From Stutzerimonas stutzeri (lineage in GTDB: Bacteria; Pseudomonadota; Gammaproteobacteria; Pseudomonadales; Pseudomonadaceae): a stretch of DNA of 34,166 nt. The position numbers were made by a program, and so were the translations under genes. The notes under the pieces are model-generated. The model did no database searches and was not told the DNA's origin. It saw only the letters and a program-made list of their open reading frames with translations. This document shows positions 23,440 to 30,670 of this stretch, piece after piece; position 1 is the first letter of the stretch; each line of letters opens with the position of its first letter. Where the stretch lies: positions 1-34,166 of the forward strand of contig NZ_JAMOIE010000054.1 of assembly GCF_024448935.1 (NCBI RefSeq), in the 5' to 3' direction.

Positions 23440-23949
23440 TCAGATCAGGCCGCGTTCTGCGAACGACGCCGTGGTGCTGCCAGCGACGATGACGTGATCG
23501 AGCACGCGCACGTCCACCAGCCCCAGCGCATCCTTGAGCCGCCGGGTCAGCGCCCGGTCTGCCGCGCTCGGCTCCGGGTTGCCACTTGGGTGGTTGTGCG
23601 AGATGACCAGAGCCGCCGCGTTGAGCCGAAGCGCCTCCTTGACCACTTCGCGCGGATGCACTTCGGCCGAGTCGATTGTGCCGTGGAACATTTCCCTGTA
23701 TTCGATCAGCCGATGCTGCGTGTCGAGGAACAACACCGAGAACACCTCATGCTCGAAGCCGGCCAGCTTGGCAAGCAGGTATTCCTTGACCGCCGCCGGT
23801 GAAGTGAAAGACGTACCCCGCTGCATCTTCTGGTCGATGACCAGGCGCGCGGCCTCCAGAATCTGATCGGCCGATGCCAGCGCATAGTGCCCGTGAGAGT
23901 CACGCACCAGCAAAGCGTCATCGAACGAGGAAAAGGACAGTTGCGACAT
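23440..23949 (-). CDS. radC: RadC/JAB-domain protein
   Basis: A 169-aa protein that is essentially the JAB/MPN metalloprotease-like domain. The zinc motif HNHPSGNPEPSAAD lies at about residues 117-130, with the upstream Glu in LIEYREMFHGTIDSAEVHPR (about 81-100). The N-terminal helical region of chromosomal RadC is largely missing, which is normal for mobile-element copies. The old DNA-repair label is not supported by function; its job in mobile elements is unknown. ATG 23949 gives MSQLSFSSFDD. It is a backbone gene here, separated from DUF932 by cargo module 3, with a long structured leader upstream. Confidence 0.92.
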   Translation of the reverse strand: MSQLSFSSFDDALLVRDSHGHYALASADQILEAARLVIDQKMQRGTSFTSPAAVKEYLLAKLAGFEHEVFSVLFLDTQHRLIEYREMFHGTIDSAEVHPREVVKEALRLNAAALVISHNHPSGNPEPSAADRALTRRLKDALGLVDVRVLDHVIVAGSTTASFAERGLI

Positions 23950-24274
23950 GATCGTGCTCCGGTTGCTCGGGCGGAATTGCCCGGAACCGTGTTCAGCACG
24001 GCGCAGCGCAAGCAGTCACAAGGTCGAAGACGGCCGCCAGGACGCCAGCGCGCATGGCGCGCGCCGCCTTTGACGGCGAGAACGCCGTGGTACGGTGAAG
24101 GGAACAGCAAGACCGCCTAAACCCCGCCCACTGCACACACCCGCCTTTGAGCAAGCGCAGCGCGCAGGCCCGCGAGGGCCGAAGGCGTCAGGGGTCAAAG
24201 CTGGATGGCCGCGATTCGGCACGAAGCGCGGGGCGCAGCCCGCGAACCCGACGGCGGCACGCCGGGACGCCCGG
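23950..24274. other. RadC leader with second copy of the element-repeat block
   Basis: 325 bp without a supported gene. AGCGCGCAGGCCCG (24159-24172) then GGGCCG and AAGGCGTCAGGG (24182-24193) match the block at 19858-19901 upstream of DUF932. A CGCGC-rich inverted repeat lies near 24050-24068. Likely the RadC promoter or leader region and 3' end of the integrase operon. Confidence 0.45.
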
Positions 24275-25420
24275 TTATCGCTTGCGCTTCTTGGGGACGA
24301 TCGTTCCGCGCGATTCGATCAGCCGCCGCGTGTTCTCCAGTTCCTCTTGCAGCACTTCGGCATCCGGCAGCACCATCTTGTAGTTCGCCGCCATCACCTT
24401 GGACGGCAAGCCCTCCAGCGCATACCGCGCCAAGGCATGGCCCTTGTCGGCGCAGAGGATCAGACCCACGGGCGGGTTCTCGTCGGCAAACGTCCAGTGC
24501 TCCTTCGCATAGTTGCAATAGAGGTGCATCTGGCCCACGTCGGCATGGGTCAGCGCGCCGAGCTTCAAGTCGATGATGACCAGGCAACGCAAGCGACGAT
24601 GGAAGAACAGCAGATCGACCCGATACCAGGTCTGGTCGATGCGCAATCGGCGCTGCCGCCCGACGAAGGCGAAACCGTCGCCCAGTTCGAGCAGGAAATC
24701 CTCCAGCCGCCGGATCAGGGCTTGCTCAAGATCGGATTCCGAATACTCATCCTTGAGGTCAAGGAACTCCAGCACATACGGGTCTTTGATCGCGTCGTCG
24801 GGAGTGACGGCATCCCCGGGGTTGGGCACGGCGCCCTTGACCAGCATCGCCGCCTTGTTCTTCGACAGCGCCGTGCGCTCGTAGAACTGGCTGTTGATCT
24901 GCCGGTCGAGCTGGCGCACGCTCCATCCGCCGCGCAGGGCTTCGGCCTCGTAGAAGCGGCGGGCGTGTTCGTCCTTGACCGACAGCAGCCGGACGTAGGC
25001 CGACCACGGCAGCGTGAAGACCTGGGCCAGTTCATCGAGGCGCCAGGGACGCGCCCGCGCCACTGGCGCCGGGGAAGATTCGCTAGACACTGTCTGGCGA
25101 ATTGGCCAGGTCAGGAAGAACGACCGCATTTGCTGCAAGTTCGGGCGGCTGAACCCGCGCCCGAACTGCGCGGTCAAGTCAGCCGACAGCCGTTCGATCA
25201 ACTGTTCGCCGTACCCGGCACGCCGCTTGCCCCGTTGCTCGGCCTCCACGATCCGGCGGCCAATCTCCCAATAGCTGGCGGTCATCAGCGCATTGACGCT
25301 GCGTGCCGCCGCATGGCGGGCGGCATCGAGCACTTCCACGATACCGCCGTGGATGCCGGCATAACCGGCTGGCGGGGCGGCGGGGGTGTCCCCCGCCACC
25401 GAAAGCGTCTTCTTGCTCAT
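24275..25420 (-). CDS. YhcG/DUF1016 family PD-(D/E)XK nuclease
   Basis: A 381-aa protein with the DUF1016 N-terminal helical domain (about residues 35-150: YWEIGRRIVEAEQRG, GRGFSRPNLQQMRSFF, WSAYVRLLSVKDE) and a C-terminal PD-(D/E)XK nuclease domain. Its active-site residues are visible as Asp269 in YRVDLLFF and Asp284-x-Lys286 in VIIDLKLG, followed by QMHLYCNYAKEHW. Members are suspected DNA-processing nucleases, often in mobile or defence contexts; the target is unknown. ATG 25420 overlaps the integrase stop as ATGA, so it is translated with the integrase. That coupling hints at a role tied to recombination or element stability. Confidence 0.88.
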   Translation of the reverse strand: MSKKTLSVAGDTPAAPPAGYAGIHGGIVEVLDAARHAAARSVNALMTASYWEIGRRIVEAEQRGKRRAGYGEQLIERLSADLTAQFGRGFSRPNLQQMRSFFLTWPIRQTVSSESSPAPVARARPWRLDELAQVFTLPWSAYVRLLSVKDEHARRFYEAEALRGGWSVRQLDRQINSQFYERTALSKNKAAMLVKGAVPNPGDAVTPDDAIKDPYVLEFLDLKDEYSESDLEQALIRRLEDFLLELGDGFAFVGRQRRLRIDQTWYRVDLLFFHRRLRCLVIIDLKLGALTHADVGQMHLYCNYAKEHWTFADENPPVGLILCADKGHALARYALEGLPSKVMAANYKMVLPDAEVLQEELENTRRLIESRGTIVPKKRKR

Positions 25421-26616
25421 GCCGTCGCCTCCGCAAGGCGCCGCACGCCCGTGATGGCCTGCCGCCGGCTCGCCACCAGTTCGGCCGCTTCCCGCACCGG
25501 CTTGTCCTCGGTGTGGACGTAGTGCATGAACATCGCTACGGTCTTGTGGCCCGTCAGCTTCATGCCCACCTTGGTTGGCACGCCCGAATTGGCAATGTCG
25601 GTGGTGGCCCGGTGGCGGATACCGTGCGTGCCAACATGTGGCACGCCGGCGGCCTTGAGCACGCGCTTCCAACCGCCATAGTGCTCGCCGTGGGTCAAGT
25701 GTTTGGTCGCGTCGTTGGGCGACGGCAGGACATAGGGGCAACCTTCCAGGCGCGGCGCCGTCGAAAGCAGCCGATAGGCTTCCTCGCTCATGGGCTTGGA
25801 GATGCCGCCGGTCTTGCTGTCGGGCCAGACCACCCGGCGCTTCTCCAGATCAACCCAGTCCCATTCGAGCGGGCAGATTTCGGAGCGGCGGGCGGCAAAC
25901 TCGAATTGCAGGCGGATCGCCAGCGGAATGACGTAGTTCTCCAGTCCCTCTGCCTCCAGCGTCTCCAACTGGCGGAAGATCCGCACCAGTTCATCGTCCA
26001 CGATGAGCCGGGTTTCCTTGCCGGGCGGGTACATGGGAACGTGGCGGCACGGATTGGTGCCGTCCGGGCGAAGGCCCCACACTTCGGCCAGGTTGAACAT
26101 CTTGCGCAGCACGCCGAAGGTGCGGTTCGCCTCGGCCGGCTTGTGGGCCAGCTTCTTCATCAGCGCGGCCACGTCCGGGCGCTTCACGTCCTGCACCTTC
26201 ATCCGGCCCATGATGGGAATGATGTTGCGGTCGATGACCCCCTGATAGCCGCGCTGCGTGCTGGGCTTGTTGCGCTGCTTGGAGTAGTCCTCCATGAAGG
26301 TGTGGCAAAACTCCTTCATGGTCGGCGCCTTGCGGGCGGCATTCTTGGCCGCGCTGGGGTCGCCGCCCCGGCGCACCTCGGCCAGCCACTCCTGCGCCAT
26401 AACACGGGCTTGCTCGACGGTCAGTTCCCCGTACTGGCCCAGGGCGGGCTTGCGGCGCTCGCCGGCGTTCGTGCGGTACTGGAGCATGAACACCTTACGA
26501 CCCGCTGGGGTGATCTTGCACAGGAAGCCGGGCACCACGGTGTCCCGGAGTTCGACGGCCTGCGCCTGGGGCTTTGCCGCATCGATGGCGGACTTGGTGA
26601 GTTTGATTTTTGCCAT
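25417..26616 (-). CDS. int: Tyrosine site-specific integrase of the element
   Basis: A 399-aa tyrosine recombinase expected to integrate and excise the element. It has an N-terminal arm-binding DUF4102-like domain (about residues 1-85: AKIKLTKSAIDAAKPQ, VVPGFLCKITPAGRKVFML), a SAM-like core-binding domain (100-195), and a catalytic domain with all residues visible: Arg243 in AARRSEI, Lys268, His331 and Arg334 in HGIRHRATTD, His357 in LTGHKT and the nucleophile Tyr366 in MHYVH. ATG 26616 has GAGGAGT at good spacing; the frame extends upstream to 26652 without support. An intact active site suggests a functional element. Its promoter-side DNA holds the large inverted repeat proposed as the attachment end. 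Confidence 0.93.
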   Translation of the reverse strand: MAKIKLTKSAIDAAKPQAQAVELRDTVVPGFLCKITPAGRKVFMLQYRTNAGERRKPALGQYGELTVEQARVMAQEWLAEVRRGGDPSAAKNAARKAPTMKEFCHTFMEDYSKQRNKPSTQRGYQGVIDRNIIPIMGRMKVQDVKRPDVAALMKKLAHKPAEANRTFGVLRKMFNLAEVWGLRPDGTNPCRHVPMYPPGKETRLIVDDELVRIFRQLETLEAEGLENYVIPLAIRLQFEFAARRSEICPLEWDWVDLEKRRVVWPDSKTGGISKPMSEEAYRLLSTAPRLEGCPYVLPSPNDATKHLTHGEHYGGWKRVLKAAGVPHVGTHGIRHRATTDIANSGVPTKVGMKLTGHKTVAMFMHYVHTEDKPVREAAELVASRRQAITGVRRLAEATA

Positions 26617-26693
26617 GATGACTCCTCGGAAACCTCGGTTTCCAAGAGCCACATGGGAGCCACGCGACCGGAAGCCGGGTCAAGTTTCGGAAA

Positions 26694-26776
26694 GCACCGG
26701 CATATGATGGACGCGCCTAAGTTATTGATAAACCTGCTGTAGCGGGCTTAGGCGCAGTCCAGCGAAGTGCCGGGCT
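26694..26776. other. Inverted-repeat structure, candidate attachment-site end
   Basis: GGACGCGCCTAAG (26709-26721) and CTTAGGCGCAGTCC (26747-26760) are inverted copies differing by one extra base, around a 25-bp AT-richer centre. Outside them lie a further inverted pair, CCGGCA (26697-26702) and TGCCGG (26768-26773). It sits about 80 bp upstream of the integrase start and before the first gene judged chromosomal, where an attL/attR would be. A related GACGCGCCCTAAG occurs again at 26800-26812. Without the other element end, the core repeat cannot be named. Confidence 0.4.
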
Positions 26777-26792
26777 GGAGTCATCGTCAAAC

Positions 26793-26817
26793 AAAAAAAG
26801 ACGCGCCCTAAGGCGCG
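26793..26817 (-). terminator. Intrinsic terminator after the ferritin-like gene
   Basis: Read on the minus strand: CGCGCC-TTAG-GGCGCG, then TC and seven T (26793-26799). The stem starts 26 bp past the stop of the minus-strand gene at 26843. Confidence 0.85.
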
Positions 26818-26842
26818 CCAAGGTTTGAAGCGCACGCGGTAT

Positions 26843-27208
26843 TCATTGCACCTGGCTAAGCAGGTCCTTGCGCAAGCGCGACTTGATCTTCACCACATGG
26901 TCGTCCTCTTGCTCCTTCGCCTTGTGGAAGCCTTTGGCGATCTTCGGATGACCGCCCGCTTCGGCCAGTTCGATCAGCAGTTCCCAGGCGGCGTTATCCT
27001 CCAGTTCGACGGTGAGCAACGCGCCCCTGCCCCGCGCGAGGTTGGTACGCGGTTCGGTCAGCACCTGCATCACGCCCATGACGCGCACGCGGGTAAAGGC
27101 GTCGTCATCGAGCTTGCTGATCGGCTTGCCTGCCATTTCCTTCCAGGTGAACTTCTGCTTGTCGAGCGGCATGCGCTGGTGGTCGAGAATGCCGGTCAGG
27201 TTGCCCAT
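26843..27208 (-). CDS. Short ferritin-like protein, apparently internally shortened
   Basis: A 121-aa protein. The C-terminal half reads as two ferritin-like helices with possible metal ligands: LLTVELEDNAAWELLIELAE followed by FHKAKEQEDDHVVKIKSRL, containing an ExxH (E-D-D-H) motif. The N-terminus (LTGILDHQRMPLDKQKFTWK) looks like the start of a longer family protein, but the first helix pair with its own Glu/ExxH set is absent. The middle (MQVLTEPRTNLARGRGA) may be a deletion joint, though the frame stays open. GGAGG lies 6 bp before ATG 27208, and a good terminator follows, so it is probably transcribed. Two palindromes occupy its promoter region. Metal binding is an inference; I could not place the protein in a named family. 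Confidence 0.55.
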   Translation of the reverse strand: MGNLTGILDHQRMPLDKQKFTWKEMAGKPISKLDDDAFTRVRVMGVMQVLTEPRTNLARGRGALLTVELEDNAAWELLIELAEAGGHPKIAKGFHKAKEQEDDHVVKIKSRLRKDLLSQVQ

Positions 27209-27215
27209 GCAGCCT

Positions 27216-27285
27216 CCGTTTGAACGGTTTGATTGGCTAGGCGTACGGAATCCGTACGGCCAAATCACGGGTCAGCTGAGCTGAC
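27216..27285. promoter_or_regulatory. Tandem palindromes upstream of the ferritin-like gene
   Basis: Three symmetrical sites lie in 70 bp: CCGTT-TG-AACGG (27216-27227), CGTACGGA-A-TCCGTACG (27242-27258) and GTCAGCT-G-AGCTGAC (27271-27285), all with perfect arms. They lie 8-78 bp ahead of the minus-strand start at 27208, where promoter and operators should be. Confidence 0.55.
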
Positions 27286-27459
27286 GACTTAAAAAAGGGA
27301 CGGAGGCAAGCGGAAAAGAATTCCGTGGAATTTGAAGCGAACAGGCAAAGAGTCGACAAGCGGCAGCAGGCAACCCCTTCGAGCAGGCTCCGATGCAGCG
27401 AAGCGCAATCGGTCCAGAAGCCTTGCCGCATCGGCGTTCAAGCGAAGCGGCAAGGTGTC

Positions 27460-28524
27460 TCAGCGAAGTGCCTCCAGCTGACGCTTCCGCTCGTCGGCGG
27501 GCAGTCGGCCCAAGGCAGCGACTCGGGCATGGAAATGCCGCCAATCACCGCCGAGCTGCTCGAACAGCGCGGCGAAGGCAGGCACCCATTGATCGTAGAG
27601 GCCGAACGGAACCAGGCTGGCATTGTTCAGTGGCCGGGCCATCCAGCGATCGAAACGGTCGTCGCCGTTCCACGGCCCGTCACGCAGCCGCCGATAGGCC
27701 TGGCGCATGCGCATGAATTCGGCGGCCTTGGCAGCACGCATTTCCGCTTCGCTCAAACCGGATGCATAGAGCGCGGCCAAGCGCTCGCGGGTCGCCAGCG
27801 CCAGCCGGCTGAGGTCGGCGTATTGATCGCGCAGCGTATCGCTGGACGGCGCCAGCCCACGACTGGCGCGCCACTGCCGCAGCCCTTCGCGCTCGACAAA
27901 GGAGGCGTAGGATTCGTTGAACGCCGTATCGTCAGTGACATACAGTTGCTGATGCGCCAACTCGTGGAAAATCAGCCCGGCCAGCCGATCGTCGTCCCAG
28001 CGCAGCATCGAGCTGAGCAGCGGATCGTCGAACCAGCCCAGGGTCGAATAGGCCGGCACGCCGGCCACCAAGGTATCGTAGCCCTCGGCTTGCAGCAGTG
28101 CCGCTGCGCCGCGGGCGCGGCCCGGCTGGTAGTAGCCACGATAGCCGACACAACCGGCGATCGGAAAACAGTGGTTCAACGGCGCCACCGAAAATGCCTC
28201 GGTAGCGAACAGGTTCCACGCCACGTAGGGCCGTTTGATGTCGGCGTACAGGCGGTAACTGTCGTTGTCCGGCAAGCCCAGGGCACGGCTGGCGAAGCCT
28301 CTGGCCTGCAGGGCGAGGGCCAGACGCTGACGCAGCGGCTGCTCGGTCTGCGGGTCCTCGATGACCGCCGCGATGGGCTGGCGCTGGCGCAGCAGCTCCA
28401 GTTGGCCAACCGCCAACTGCCCATAATAGGTGCTGCAACCGTTCAGACAAACGGCGAGCAACAGCGGAACCCACCACCCGCCAGGGTTGTCGACAAAGGC
28501 GGCTTGCAGCTTCGAAATGAACAA
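27460..28524 (-). CDS. Lipoprotein zinc aminopeptidase (HExxH)
   Basis: Putative membrane-anchored aminopeptidase of the COG4324 type. A hydrophobic signal with lipobox (VPLLLAVCLNGC, Cys about residue 33) is followed by the mature domain. The zinc motif LIFHELAHQQLYV carries His-Glu-x-x-His, with a downstream Glu in FNESYASFVEREG. It is about 354 aa in this model. The start is a problem: no ATG or GTG stands in a good place in frame. TTG 28524 gives a short basic leader, while an ATG a few bases upstream is in another frame, so a frameshift at the 5' end or an unusual start is possible. It is divergent from the lipoprotein genes. Confidence 0.75.
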   Translation of the reverse strand: MFISKLQAAFVDNPGGWWVPLLLAVCLNGCSTYYGQLAVGQLELLRQRQPIAAVIEDPQTEQPLRQRLALALQARGFASRALGLPDNDSYRLYADIKRPYVAWNLFATEAFSVAPLNHCFPIAGCVGYRGYYQPGRARGAAALLQAEGYDTLVAGVPAYSTLGWFDDPLLSSMLRWDDDRLAGLIFHELAHQQLYVTDDTAFNESYASFVEREGLRQWRASRGLAPSSDTLRDQYADLSRLALATRERLAALYASGLSEAEMRAAKAAEFMRMRQAYRRLRDGPWNGDDRFDRWMARPLNNASLVPFGLYDQWVPAFAALFEQLGGDWRHFHARVAALGRLPADERKRQLEALR

Positions 28525-28645
28525 ACGCTTGCCCGCATTTGAAGACCCATACGGTCGATGCGCCGAGCCTACAACGAAGTCCACCCAAACACCGAACACG
28601 CCGGTGCCAAACAGCCAGGCCGACACCGATCGGAGACCCAGTTCC

Positions 28646-29071
28646 ATGCGAATCCTGATGCTTGCTCTTGCGCTATCCAGTCTGGGCGGTTGCGCCATGT
28701 GGCTGCCCAAACCGGACCCGAACCAGGCCTGGATCGACCTCGCACCGCACGGGAAGACCGAATTGCTGGCCGTGGCGGTCGATGACAAGCCGCTCGACGA
28801 CAGTCGCTATTTTCAGGTCGAGCCGGGCAGCCATCAGCTGGGCATGCGCTATCGCTTCGAAGTCGGCCCGGCCGATGTAGGTCGCGACAGCGAAGCGCTG
28901 GCACGCGACTGCCGCCTGACCCTGAGCTATGACCGCTTCAATGCCGGGGCCCGCTATCGACTGGTGGCTGGCGGCTACGGCTTCCGCCCCTGGGCCAAAC
29001 TTTACGACCAGCACGACCGCATGCTGGCCAAGGCCACCGAGCGCGGCTGCGGCGGGGTCGCTACCCGCTAG
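28646..29071 (+). CDS. Small lipoprotein, first of a tandem pair
   Basis: A 141-aa predicted lipoprotein: signal MRILMLALALSSLGGC with lipobox LGGC at residues 13-16, then a beta-rich domain. Landmarks are the MWLPKPDPNQAWIDL start, SRYFQVEPGSHQLGMRYRFE, and a Cys pair (DCRLTLSYD and ERGCGG) that may form a disulfide. It shares layout and motifs (PDPN-AW, RYFQV-PG-H-L--RY-FE, GF-P) with the gene at 29192, so they are tandem duplicates. GGAGA precedes the ATG. Function is unknown; the PEGA-like strand pattern (PGSHQLGMRY) suggests a surface or scaffold role. Confidence 0.8.
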   Translation: MRILMLALALSSLGGCAMWLPKPDPNQAWIDLAPHGKTELLAVAVDDKPLDDSRYFQVEPGSHQLGMRYRFEVGPADVGRDSEALARDCRLTLSYDRFNAGARYRLVAGGYGFRPWAKLYDQHDRMLAKATERGCGGVATR

Positions 29072-29191
29072 CGTTCTGTTGTGAACCGTTCTGTGGCGGT
29101 GCAGTCGTTGAAAAAGCGCACTATCTGGCTCAGGCTCATTGGCTGACCGCGACAGCAGATGCTGATCCTGCGGTTATCCGGAGGATTCACC

Positions 29192-29602
29192 ATGCGTCTG
29201 TTATTCGCTCCATTGCTGGCGCTCGGCCTGACCGGCTGTGCCGGCCCCCTGCCCGCACCCGACCCGAACATGGCCTGGGTCGAGCTGACCGCTCAACCCA
29301 GTGACATTTTCATGTCCGACCAGCTGGACGGTGAACGCACACCCGATGGTCGCTATTTCCAGGTCAGCCCCGGTGCGCATGAACTCGAAGCGCGCTACGA
29401 ATTCGAAATCGGCAGTGGCGGCTTCGGCATTTTTGGCGATACCCGGTACCTGCGCTGCACCATGGTGATCAACTACGACGATTTCCAGCCCGGCCGGCGC
29501 TACCTGTTCCAGGCCCGCTCGCTGGGCTTCACCCCGCAAGGCTGGCTGCGCGACGAGGACTACAATGTCCTGGCGCGCGCCGAGGCCGAGCACTGCTACT
29601 GA
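29192..29602 (+). CDS. Small lipoprotein, second of a tandem pair
   Basis: A 136-aa lipoprotein, signal MRLLFAPLLALGLTGC (lipobox LTGC at 13-16), homologous by eye to the preceding gene: LPAPDPNMAWVEL, GRYFQVSPGAHELEARYEFE, YLRCTMVINYDDF, and a C-terminal Cys (AEHCY). The conserved Cys pair supports a disulfide in the periplasm or outer membrane. GGAGG is 7 bp ahead of ATG 29192. It starts 120 bp after its paralogue, leaving room for its own promoter. The function is unknown. Confidence 0.82.
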   Translation: MRLLFAPLLALGLTGCAGPLPAPDPNMAWVELTAQPSDIFMSDQLDGERTPDGRYFQVSPGAHELEARYEFEIGSGGFGIFGDTRYLRCTMVINYDDFQPGRRYLFQARSLGFTPQGWLRDEDYNVLARAEAEHCY

Positions 29603-29629
29603 GCAGCCGTCAGCACAAAGAGGTAGACG

Positions 29630-30625
29630 ATGTCCCGTATCGAACACACCCGTTTCTCCACCCTGGACCTGGCGCCGATCCGCGATGATGGCGACGCCGG
29701 CCTGGCTCTACGCAACTCGCTGGCCCTGGCGCAGCACGTCGAGAAGCTTGGCTTCGAGCGCTTATGGGTCGCCGAGCACCACAACATGGATGGCATTGCC
29801 AGCGCCGCCACCTCGGTGCTGATCGGCTACCTGGCCGGCGGTACCTCGCGCATTCGCCTGGGCGCCGGTGGCGTGATGCTGCCCAACCACGCCCCGCTGG
29901 TGATCGCCGAGCAGTTCGGCACGCTCGAAGCGCTTTACCCCGGCCGTATCGATCTGGGCCTGGGCCGCGCTCCGGGTGCCGACCAGTTCACCGCGCACGC
30001 CCTGCGTCGTGATCGCATGGGCAGCGCCGATGATTTTCCGGCCGATGTCGAAGAGTTGCAGCTGCTACTCGGTCCGCGCCAGCGCAATCAGCGTGTCATT
30101 GCAGTGCCGGGCACCGGCAGCAACGTGCCGATCTGGCTGCTGGGCTCCAGCCTGTTCAGCGCTCAGCTCGCCGCCGCCAAGGGCCTGCCGTACGCCTTCG
30201 CCTCGCATTTCGCGCCGCGCTACATGCACGATGCGATTCGCCTGTACCGCGAAAACTTCCGCCCTTCCGAGGCGCTGAAAAAACCTTACGTGATGCTCGG
30301 CGTGCCACTGCTGACCGCGGATACGGACGAGCAGGCCGAATACCTGGCGACGACGGCCTACCAGCGCATCCTCGCGCTGATCCGTGGCCAGAGCCTGGTG
30401 CTGGTGCCGCCCGTGGAAAGCATGCAAGGCAAGTGGCTGCCGCATGAGCAAGATGCGGTAGGCAATTTCCTCGGCATGGCGCTGATCGGCGGGCCGGAGA
30501 AGATCCGCGCGCGGCTGGAGATCCTGCTGGACCAGACCCAGGCCGACGAGTTGATCTTCACCTGCGACTTCTACGAGACCGCCGACCGCCACCGCGCCTT
30601 CGAGATCCTCGCCGGGCTGCGTTGA
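29630..30625 (+). CDS. LLM-class flavin-dependent oxidoreductase
   Basis: A 331-aa luciferase-like monooxygenase-fold protein of the MsnO8/YhbW group. Segments include [20 protein letters not shown] at the N-terminus, [20 protein letters not shown] (about 42-61, the family AEHH signature), [20 protein letters not shown] and [20 protein letters not shown] (about 105-124). It would bind FMN; substrate is unknown and many members are uncharacterised. It follows the lipoprotein by 27 bp but is probably a separate function. It ends at a strong terminator. Confidence 0.93.
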   Translation: MSRIEHTRFSTLDLAPIRDDGDAGLALRNSLALAQHVEKLGFERLWVAEHHNMDGIASAATSVLIGYLAGGTSRIRLGAGGVMLPNHAPLVIAEQFGTLEALYPGRIDLGLGRAPGADQFTAHALRRDRMGSADDFPADVEELQLLLGPRQRNQRVIAVPGTGSNVPIWLLGSSLFSAQLAAAKGLPYAFASHFAPRYMHDAIRLYRENFRPSEALKKPYVMLGVPLLTADTDEQAEYLATTAYQRILALIRGQSLVLVPPVESMQGKWLPHEQDAVGNFLGMALIGGPEKIRARLEILLDQTQADELIFTCDFYETADRHRAFEILAGLR

Positions 30626-30631
30626 TGCAGG

Positions 30632-30662
30632 CGCAGCGCCTGGAGCCTATCCAGGCGCTGCG
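30632..30662. terminator. Bidirectional terminator between convergent genes
   Basis: CGCAGCGCCTGGA-GCCTA-TCCAGGCGCTGCG, a perfect 13-bp stem between the LLM oxidoreductase stop and the quinone oxidoreductase stop. Confidence 0.85.
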
Positions 30663-30670
30663 GATTCCGG

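Noticed and set aside
24095..26742. Long plus-strand frames opposite the nuclease and integrase
   Set aside because: Antisense shadows; the minus-strand proteins have complete active sites and an ATGA-coupled arrangement.
27242..27258. MerR-type promoter with a palindrome in the spacer
   Set aside because: The flanking hexamers (TTGGCC and CTAGCC on the minus strand) are poor matches and no MerR gene is near, so only the palindrome itself is reported.
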